Shown here in pieces: positions 14,548 to 20,163 of a stretch of 20,163 nt of DNA; positions within the stretch are counted from its first letter, which is position 1, and the number at the start of each line of letters is the position of its first letter. The stretch is from Anaerococcus sp. (lineage in GTDB: Bacteria > Bacillota > Clostridia > Tissierellales > Peptoniphilaceae), in the NCBI GenBank assembly GCA_030825745.1, contig JAPJPH010000004.1, forward strand, positions 1 through 20,163. The letters are read 5' to 3'. The notes beneath the pieces are model-generated. The model worked only from the letters and a program-made list of their open reading frames with translations, was not told the DNA's origin and did no database searches. A program made the position numbers and the translations under genes.

Positions 14548-16059
14548 TTATTTATCCTTTTTTATAAGGATAGAAAACTTATCATCCTTATAGGATATAT
14601 CCATATGATAGCCACTTTCATCTAAGAGACTTTCTACTATATACATACCAAGCCCCCTTGATTTTGAGCTATTTGATGAAACAAAGGGCTTTTTAATATC
14701 AGCTAGGATAGAATCGCTTAACTTGGTAGGATAATTTTCAACAAGGATATATTCACCTAAGACTATCCTTATTTGGCCATCCTTATCGGTATATTCTATG
14801 GCATTTTTTATAATATTATCAAAGATTATCCTAAAGTGGTCATAGTCATATAGGCCCATCCTTGATCCTTTAATATCTATGCCAAGTCTCTTCTCACCTA
14901 TAAGGTCAGAGTGATTATTTATAGATTCTAGGGCTATATCCCCTAGGTCAAGCTCTTCTAAGCTAGGCTCTTCATCTAGCCTATTTAAATAAAGAAGGTC
15001 TCCTATTAGGATTTGAAGCCTAGTTAGCTTATCTTTTAAGATAGGTAGGTAGGTATCCCTGTCCTTGTATTTTCCTATATTTTCTATCATGCCATCAGCT
15101 AGTAGGATAGCAGCCTGGATAGGGGTTTTTAGTTCATGGGAAGTAGATTTTATAAAAATCTCCCTTTTTTTGCTGGATTTTTCTAATTTCTTGTAACTTT
15201 TATTTAGCTTTTCATAGGTCTGTTTTATATTTTTAGATAACTCCTCTATCTCATCTTTGGTATCTATATCTAGGTTGTAGGAGATATCTTGGTTAAAGTT
15301 ATACTGCCTAGTAAACTTACTCATGGCAAGGATAGGGTCTGTTATTTGCTTTGAATATAGTTTATTTAATAAAAATACAATTATTATTATCAGTAAAAAT
15401 ATTACCGGGAAGGCTGATATGATGGTTGACTTAATCCCTGTTATATCATCAAATAAGAAGGGATATACACTTATAAAGATATTATCTTTATCATAGCTAA
15501 TTACCATAAAGCTAATGGCTGAGCGTTGGATGCTGGTGGATTTGGCCTTTATTAGGATGTTTTTATTAACTCTTTTTACTATGACAGAATCATCTGATCC
15601 TATGTCTATGCTAGAGTAATCGTAAAATTCGAATAAGCTATCTAGGCTATCTAGAAGGTCATCTTTGATCAGGGTGATTTTTCTTCTAAAAATATCATCA
15701 TCAAAGTTATCCTCAGCATTTTCCAAGTAGGTTAGCAGATCTATGATATTTTTATTTTTTATCCTTAATTTTATATCAAAGTTTAGACCTGATAGGCTAA
15801 CTTCATCATCGTTTTTGCTAGCTTTTAGAGAAACCATTCCCTCCTTGGCCATATCTCTTACATTTTCATAGGATAGGTCCTTGGTATAGGCATCATGGAT
15901 TTTAAGGGATAAGCCTTCATTTTCTTCCATCTTTTTTTCTAGGTAAATCTTTGGCATGAAAAAAATCATGTAAAAAAATATAATCAAGCATATCAATATA
16001 GTTAGGATAATATTGTATATGAAATTTTTCTCACTTATATTTAACTTAGTCTTTTTCAT
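14548..16059 (-). CDS. Membrane sensor histidine kinase
   Basis: A 503-residue two-component sensor. Membrane helices at about 13-35 and 212-234 enclose a ~175-residue extracellular sensing region with no recognised domain. A HAMP-like linker (235-290) and helical segment precede the H-box STSHELKTP with phospho-acceptor His308. The N-box FDNIIKNAIEYT is at 413-424 and the G2-box RGLGMYIV at 468-475. The G1 region is unusual: where most kinases have DNGxG, this has VENYPTKLS (440-448), so the ATP lid is reduced. This form is also seen in some small VanS/VncS-like kinases. It overlaps the response regulator gene by 14 bp and so should be its partner. The ABC exporter genes upstream in the same direction suggest it senses something the exporter handles. 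Confidence 0.92.
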   Translation of the reverse strand: MKKTKLNISEKNFIYNIILTILICLIIFFYMIFFMPKIYLEKKMEENEGLSLKIHDAYTKDLSYENVRDMAKEGMVSLKASKNDDEVSLSGLNFDIKLRIKNKNIIDLLTYLENAEDNFDDDIFRRKITLIKDDLLDSLDSLFEFYDYSSIDIGSDDSVIVKRVNKNILIKAKSTSIQRSAISFMVISYDKDNIFISVYPFLFDDITGIKSTIISAFPVIFLLIIIIVFLLNKLYSKQITDPILAMSKFTRQYNFNQDISYNLDIDTKDEIEELSKNIKQTYEKLNKSYKKLEKSSKKREIFIKSTSHELKTPIQAAILLADGMIENIGKYKDRDTYLPILKDKLTRLQILIGDLLYLNRLDEEPSLEELDLGDIALESINNHSDLIGEKRLGIDIKGSRMGLYDYDHFRIIFDNIIKNAIEYTDKDGQIRIVLGEYILVENYPTKLSDSILADIKKPFVSSNSSKSRGLGMYIVESLLDESGYHMDISYKDDKFSILIKKDK

Positions 16060-16711
16060 TAAACTTATATCCTGCTCCTATAACTGTCTTTATAAAGTCT
16101 TTGGGAAGTTTTTTTCTTAGGTTTTTGATATGGGAGTCTATGCTCCTAGTTGAGCCAACAAAAGTGGTATCATATAGGCTAGTAATCAGGTTTTCTCTAG
16201 AAAAAACCTTGTTTTTATTTTCCATAAATAGCTTCATTATCTGAAACTCTGTAACTGTTAGGAAAAGATCCTGCCCATCATATAAGAGTCTAAACCCATC
16301 ATTATCTAGGATTAGCCCCTCTTTGGATAGATTTTCTCCCTTGCCCCTTCTTTTCATGATCATCTCAATTTTTTTTATAAGGATTATAGGCATGACAGGT
16401 TTTATAATATAATCATCACAATATAGGTCAAAAGCCGATATTTGAGTGTTTATATCATCTAGGGCAGTTAGCATAATGACATTGGTATTTTTAATAAAGT
16501 CGTTATTTCTAATAAATTTTAAAACGTCTAGGCCACTTTTTCCACTTACCATTATATCTAAGATGGCTAGATCAAAGCTATAATTTCTAAGAAGACTAAT
16601 AGCCTCATCACCACTATCAGTGCCTGTTACAGCAAAACCTGCCATCTTTAGATATTCACTTAAGACTTCTCTGATATCTGTTTCATCTTCTAAAAATAAT
16701 ATTTTTTTCAT
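16046..16711 (-). CDS. OmpR/PhoB-family response regulator
   Basis: A 221-residue DNA-binding regulator. The receiver domain (1-118) has the acidic pair Glu8/Asp9, phospho-acceptor Asp52 in LDIMVSGKSG, Thr82 in MLTA and Lys104 in IIKP. The C-terminal winged-helix domain (about 128-218) contains LTVTEFQIMKLF and RSIDSHIKNLRKKL, ending with VIGAGYKF, all typical of OmpR-type effectors. AGGAG precedes the ATG. It lies 49 bp downstream of the ABC-2 permease and overlaps the kinase gene, so the four genes probably form one operon. It is likely to regulate this operon. Family members bind direct repeats with ~11-bp spacing, so the repeats upstream of the wall hydrolase are also possible targets. 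Confidence 0.95.
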   Translation of the reverse strand: MKKILFLEDETDIREVLSEYLKMAGFAVTGTDSGDEAISLLRNYSFDLAILDIMVSGKSGLDVLKFIRNNDFIKNTNVIMLTALDDINTQISAFDLYCDDYIIKPVMPIILIKKIEMIMKRRGKGENLSKEGLILDNDGFRLLYDGQDLFLTVTEFQIMKLFMENKNKVFSRENLITSLYDTTFVGSTRSIDSHIKNLRKKLPKDFIKTVIGAGYKFNEKD

Positions 16712-16760
16712 ATATAATCTCCTATAATGATTATATAATATTTATTACTTCGCTCCTAGT

Positions 16761-17513
16761 TTAATTTTTCTTACGCTTATTTTTTCTAACTGCTAGGGCA
16801 AATAAGATCAAGGATAGTAAAACCATGGTCAATAGGCCTTGGATAAAGCTAAAGTTTATAACTCCCCTACCTATATCATCTATATATTCCATACTTGAAA
16901 AGTAACTAGTTGGAAGAATTTTTGAGATAGGTTTTATAGCTTCTGGCATATCTTCAACTTGAACTCCCATCATCCCACTTAAGATCATAGTTAGAAAATA
17001 AATTGCCATACTTAGACCAAATGATAGGGAATATTTTTTTGTAAATAAGCAAATAGAATAGGCTATGAAAAATGAGCTGATGCATATAGCTAGGATATAT
17101 AGGGTATGTCTTATGATCTCTATTAGACTTATATCTATATTTAAAACTGGGATAGTTATTCCAAAGTATACTACATTACATACTAGGAAAAATATCAGGT
17201 AGGCAAAAAACTTGTACCTAGCCATTTGAAACTGGTCTAGGGAGAAAAGCTCCAACCTATCATAAACTCCATCTTCCATATCCTTGGCTGAGATAGTAGC
17301 ATGGCCTACCAAAAATATTGATAGGGGTGCAATAATATTAATTGATAAAAGAATACTCTTTTTTGCATCTAATAAATATTCAGCTGGAATATTTGATGTT
17401 GCTCCTTGGATAACTAAAAAGGCCATTATCAAAGGAAAAAACAAACCAAAAAATATACATGAGTAGTTTTTAAGTAGTAATTTCATCTCATATTTTAATA
17501 TATACTTATTCAT
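16761..17513 (-). CDS. ABC-2 type exporter permease
   Basis: A 250-residue membrane protein with six hydrophobic segments (about 19-36, 54-72, 103-125, 131-155, 163-183 and 222-242) and a short Lys/Arg-rich tail inside the cell. The fold and spacing match ABC-2 membrane subunits, including the DMEDGVYDRL coupling segment (78-87) and KILPTSYF near 198-205 before the last helix. It overlaps the ATPase gene by 8 bp and has GGAGGG upstream. With the ATPase it would export a small molecule or peptide. Pairings with a two-component system often confer resistance to antimicrobial peptides, lantibiotics or drugs, but the substrate is not deducible. Confidence 0.88.
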   Translation of the reverse strand: MNKYILKYEMKLLLKNYSCIFFGLFFPLIMAFLVIQGATSNIPAEYLLDAKKSILLSINIIAPLSIFLVGHATISAKDMEDGVYDRLELFSLDQFQMARYKFFAYLIFFLVCNVVYFGITIPVLNIDISLIEIIRHTLYILAICISSFFIAYSICLFTKKYSLSFGLSMAIYFLTMILSGMMGVQVEDMPEAIKPISKILPTSYFSSMEYIDDIGRGVINFSFIQGLLTMVLLSLILFALAVRKNKRKKN

Positions 17514-18372
17514 AAAAACCCTCCTTATCTAGGGCGTTTAAAACTGTTAGTTCTATAGATTCATTTAACCTTTCAAAAGTCTGGTCAGCTTCAACTAGAC
17601 TATTTATTAGAGCTATTTCTCCAGGTTTTTCATTAAAACCTGCAGCTATCTTGTTAGGCATACTAGCTAGCCTAATATCCTTAGAAATTAGCTTACTTGT
17701 TATTTCATTTTCTTCAGTTAAAATAACAGACTTAGTACAATATTTGTTAAACATATCCTTCTTAGTTCCCAAAAATAGGACCTTGCCTTGGTGGATATAA
17801 AGGAGCTTATCACAAATATTTTCCAACTCCTCATAATAATGGCTAACTAGAAGTAGGGTTGTATCCTTATCCTTATAATAGTTTATGATCTTATCCATTA
17901 GCATCTGACGGGTTACAAAGTCTAGGCCTGTTGTTACCTCATCAAAAATTGTAATAGGACTATCCTGCCACATAACAAGAATTAGAGTAAGTTTTTGTTT
18001 CTCACCTCCTGATAGGTTTTTAAATGATTTTTTTAAAAGCTTTTTAAAATCAAAAAACTCAATTAGACCCAAAAGTTTTTGGTCATCTTCTATTTTTTCA
18101 TTAGTCACCATTTGGATGATATCTCTGGTAGTAACTGCCTCTTGGTAGACATTAAACTGCATATGAACTGCTATCTTCTCCCTTGGTATTTGTGTTACTA
18201 TAGAACCCTCATAAGGGATGATCCCTAGGATGGCTTTTATAAGAGTAGACTTTCCTGCCCCATTAGAACCGATTATTCCGATCTTTTCTCCATCCTTAAA
18301 TTCGATTTTTTTATCTATATCTAAAACTTGTTTTTTTCCATAGGATACTTTTAAATTATCTATACTTATCAT
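17506..18372 (-). CDS. ABC exporter ATPase
   Basis: A 288-residue nucleotide-binding subunit. Walker A GSNGAGKST is at 35-43, the Q-loop Gln72, the signature LSGGEKQK at 120-127, Walker B TIFDE with Asp144/Glu145 followed by VTTGLD, and the switch His178. The Gly-rich SGGEKQK form and single-domain layout match exporters of the drug/lantibiotic type (CcmA-like). The C-terminal ~75 residues form a small extra domain. Position 81-95 lacks long inserts, unlike OppF in this window. AAAGGGGGG precedes the ATG. It is the first gene of the exporter/two-component operon. An AT-rich -10-like TATTAT lies at 18398-18393, but no good -35 was seen. Confidence 0.95.
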   Translation of the reverse strand: MISIDNLKVSYGKKQVLDIDKKIEFKDGEKIGIIGSNGAGKSTLIKAILGIIPYEGSIVTQIPREKIAVHMQFNVYQEAVTTRDIIQMVTNEKIEDDQKLLGLIEFFDFKKLLKKSFKNLSGGEKQKLTLILVMWQDSPITIFDEVTTGLDFVTRQMLMDKIINYYKDKDTTLLLVSHYYEELENICDKLLYIHQGKVLFLGTKKDMFNKYCTKSVILTEENEITSKLISKDIRLASMPNKIAAGFNEKPGEIALINSLVEADQTFERLNESIELTVLNALDKEGFYE

Positions 18373-18469
18373 AATATCCCCCCTTTGTCTATATAATAAA
18401 GGCTCGGTGTGGATTTTGTGTGCAGATAGTCTATGTTTTCTATGTTATTTTTATAGGTTATAAAAATGG

Positions 18470-18475
18470 TATAAT
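18470..18475 (+). promoter_or_regulatory. Probable -10 box for the deoxynucleoside kinase
   Basis: A perfect TATAAT lies 30 bases before the start codon, preceded by a weak -35 (TTATTT at 19 bases). The ~130-base gap between the divergent exporter operon and the kinase also holds AAAGGAGAG at 18496-18503, the kinase ribosome binding site. Confidence 0.5.
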
Positions 18476-18505
18476 TACTACTAATATCAAATACAAAGGA
18501 GAGAT

Positions 18506-19150
18506 ATGTCAGTGATAGTTTTAGCTGGAATGATAGCAGCAGGTAAGTCAACAGTATCAGAAAAACTTGCAAAAAGATTAGGAAGTGAAGTTTTAATAGA
18601 ACCAGTTGATGATAATCCAATACTTCCCCTATATTATAATAACAAAGAAAAATACGCATTTTTGCTTCAAATATACTTTTTAAATGAGAGATTTAGGCTA
18701 ATTAAAAGGGCTCTTAGGGATAATAAAAATGTCCTAGATAGGTCCATCTATGAGGATGAACTCTTTACTAGGATTAACCTTATAGAAGGAAACATTGGCC
18801 AGGAAGAATATGACGTCTACAAGGACCTCCTAGATAATATGCTAGAAGAGATAGAAGACATGCCCAAAAAAGCCCCAGACCTCTTAGTCTACCTAGATAT
18901 AAGCTTTGATAAATTTCTAGAAAACCTAGCTAAAAGAGGCAGGGACTTTGAACAAATAGACCCTGATAGCGAAAAAGGAAAGAAGGATTTAGAATATTTC
19001 AAAGTCCTTCATGAAAACTATAAAACTTGGTATGAAGAATATAATTATAGCAAGAAGATAAAAATAGACATGGATAAATACGATGTCCACATTAAAGAAG
19101 ACTGGGATCAGGTCTTTGACATGATAATGGCAGCCTTTGATAAGGCTTGA
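18506..19150 (+). CDS. Deoxynucleoside kinase (dAdo/dGuo kinase family)
   Basis: Phosphorylates deoxynucleosides to their 5'-monophosphates for salvage of DNA precursors. The 214 residues are the normal length. The P-loop GMIAAGKST is at 8-16, the base-binding Glu32 follows the first strand, and the DRS motif with adjacent Glu83 is at 78-83 (DRSIYE). The LID region RGRDFE is at 144-149 with two arginines. These mark the family shared by bacterial deoxyadenosine and deoxyguanosine kinases and their relatives. Which base is preferred cannot be settled from these motifs. It is a single gene, oriented opposite to both neighbours, with its own promoter and a terminator-like hairpin downstream. Nothing about it looks broken. 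Confidence 0.95.
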   Translation: MSVIVLAGMIAAGKSTVSEKLAKRLGSEVLIEPVDDNPILPLYYNNKEKYAFLLQIYFLNERFRLIKRALRDNKNVLDRSIYEDELFTRINLIEGNIGQEEYDVYKDLLDNMLEEIEDMPKKAPDLLVYLDISFDKFLENLAKRGRDFEQIDPDSEKGKKDLEYFKVLHENYKTWYEEYNYSKKIKIDMDKYDVHIKEDWDQVFDMIMAAFDKA

Positions 19151-19194
19151 TATGTAAATGATTGAAGTAAAAGTAAATAGCTTATGATAAAGGA

Positions 19195-19268
19195 AAAACA
19201 AACGCAAAAATTTGAGTTTGTTTTTTGTTTGCTATTTTGTGTGATTATTTGATTTGCGTTTGATTTTT
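19195..19268. terminator. Bidirectional terminator-like inverted repeats
   Basis: CAAACGCAAA (19199-19208) pairs perfectly with TTTGCGTTTG (19253-19262); T runs follow on both strands, giving a possible terminator with a long loop. A competing local hairpin, AAAACAAAC/GTTTGTTTT (19195-19203 with 19216-19224), followed by T3, would serve the deoxynucleoside kinase. The region lies between two converging genes. Confidence 0.5.
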
Positions 19269-19348
19269 GTAGTTATCATTCACCAAACTAAAAATTAGGC
19301 ACACTTTTAACACCTCCTCTCAGAATATTTTTTGTCTAATTTTATTTT

Positions 19349-20163
19349 TTAATGTTCTGTTAAAATTTCTTCTAACATAGGCTCTATGCCTCTTTTTATT
19401 AAAGATGCTACTAGCCTTTGTGCATAAAATCTATTAATATAGAATGCAATATGATTTAATAACTCAGCCGCTTTTTCTCTTACTTCAAATGTAGATAAAT
19501 TGTTTTCAAGAATATAATTAGCAATATCTGCAAAATTATCTGCATCTTCAAATCTATTGCATTGAGAATCCATATCTAATTCAATAAACTTAATTACCTC
19601 TAAAACAGACTCTGGATGCTCATTAAAATAATAATATAATGAGTATTTAAAGTTACATGTGTTAATTATATTATTGCACAAATCCTTTGAGGATAAAGAA
19701 GATATATATATTAATATTCTATCATCATATTTCTTAGATTTTATTAAACTTAGAATTTCTTCTTTGTTCTTATTATCATCCATGAATTTTTTTATTTTGA
19801 TAAAATTTTCATACATATTAATTGCATCTTTATAGCGAGAATAAGTATCTAGACTTGTAGCTTTTTCAACTAATAACTTATACTTATGATTTTTATCATT
19901 AGGGCTATTTGTTAAAATAAAATTAATTAATCTTCCCAAGGAATATACATCACTATATTTTCCTGTACTTCCAAGCATCATTAATTGCTCTGGTGGGCAG
20001 TATTGTACCTGTCCCAATTGTGCTGTACTTTTTGTTTGATGTGAAAAAACTAAATCAAAATTTTTTCCTAAGCCAAAATCTGCTATTTTGATATCTTTTC
20101 CTTTTAAAAATATATTATTTGAAGATATATCTCTATGAATAATATTTTTGTTATGCACTTTTG
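19349..20163 (-). CDS. Ser/Thr-type protein kinase, N-terminus outside window
   Basis: A eukaryote-like protein kinase, cut by the right edge; the visible part begins just before the catalytic loop. HRDISSNN gives the catalytic Asp and metal-binding Asn, with Ser replacing the usual Lys two residues after the Asp, as in some HRDIS-type kinases. The DFG motif (IADFGLG), an activation-segment end at CPPEQ and the helix-F Asp in YSDVYSLG are present. After the kinase lobe a helical region of about 150 residues with no recognised domain continues to the stop. There is no membrane helix or PASTA repeat, so it is not a PknB/Stk wall kinase and is probably soluble. An in-frame GTG at 20158 is inside the gene and is not its start. 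Leu is mostly TTA, while neighbours favour CTA, suggesting acquisition. Confidence 0.85.
   Translation of the reverse strand, partial: KVHNKNIIHRDISSNNIFLKGKDIKIADFGLGKNFDLVFSHQTKSTAQLGQVQYCPPEQLMMLGSTGKYSDVYSLGRLINFILTNSPNDKNHKYKLLVEKATSLDTYSRYKDAINMYENFIKIKKFMDDNKNKEEILSLIKSKKYDDRILIYISSLSSKDLCNNIINTCNFKYSLYYYFNEHPESVLEVIKFIELDMDSQCNRFEDADNFADIANYILENNLSTFEVREKAAELLNHIAFYINRFYAQRLVASLIKRGIEPMLEEILTEH

Noticed and set aside
16046..16711. Regulator/kinase pair as WalRK
   Set aside because: No walH/walI/walJ-type neighbours, the kinase lacks a PAS domain, and the pair is joined to an ABC exporter instead.
18369..18659. 96-codon minus-strand frame opposite the deoxynucleoside kinase
   Set aside because: It is a shadow of the real kinase gene and the promoter region, with a hydrophobic nonsense composition and no ribosome binding site.
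20156..20158. GTG at 20158 as the kinase start
   Set aside because: The visible part begins only a few residues before the HRD loop. A kinase needs an N-lobe of over 100 residues, so the gene must continue past the window.

Overview
The window is about 20 kb of low-GC chromosomal DNA from a Gram-positive anaerobe. The strong AGGAGG-type ribosome binding sites, TTGACA/TATAAT promoters, a glmS ribozyme, lipobox lipoproteins and wall-binding repeats point to Firmicutes. The general style (acidic surface proteins, heavy use of Leu CTA) suggests a Peptoniphilaceae/Tissierellia member such as Anaerococcus. That genus-level placement is inference. No rRNA, tRNA, CRISPR array, insertion sequence or phage gene was recognised.

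Layout. (1) 1-2500, minus strand: glmS with a self-cleaving glmS ribozyme in its leader, followed 60 bp later by a small glutaredoxin. The left edge (1-165) holds hairpins but no recognised gene. (2) 2541-10825, minus strand: a complete oligopeptide ABC importer. oppA has its own promoter and terminator. oppB-oppC-oppD-oppF and a 62-residue membrane protein form a second, tightly packed unit with its own promoter. Three subunits are larger than normal. OppC carries a seven-repeat RCC1-like beta-propeller in the outside loop between its first two membrane helices. OppF carries a roughly 170-residue charged helical insert between Walker A and the Q-loop. OppA carries a helical-hairpin insert. 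(3) 11200-14434: a secreted peptidoglycan hydrolase with wall-binding repeats, divergent from a lipoprotein of unknown function with three related helical repeats. The hydrolase leader has a perfect WalR-type direct repeat. (4) 14548-18372, minus strand: one probable operon of ABC exporter ATPase, ABC-2 permease, OmpR-family regulator and histidine kinase. (5) 18506-19150, plus strand: a deoxynucleoside kinase. (6) 19349 to the right edge, minus strand: a truncated Ser/Thr-type protein kinase whose Leu codon use differs from its neighbours, so it may be acquired DNA.

How they may work together. GlmS makes the amino-sugar precursor for the cell wall, the hydrolase cuts peptidoglycan, and the Opp system imports peptides. 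A cell-wall turnover theme is possible but not proven. The most unusual item is the Opp transporter with propeller, coiled-coil and helical-hairpin additions in three different subunits. It looks like a structurally elaborated importer whose extra parts may dock onto one another or onto the wall.
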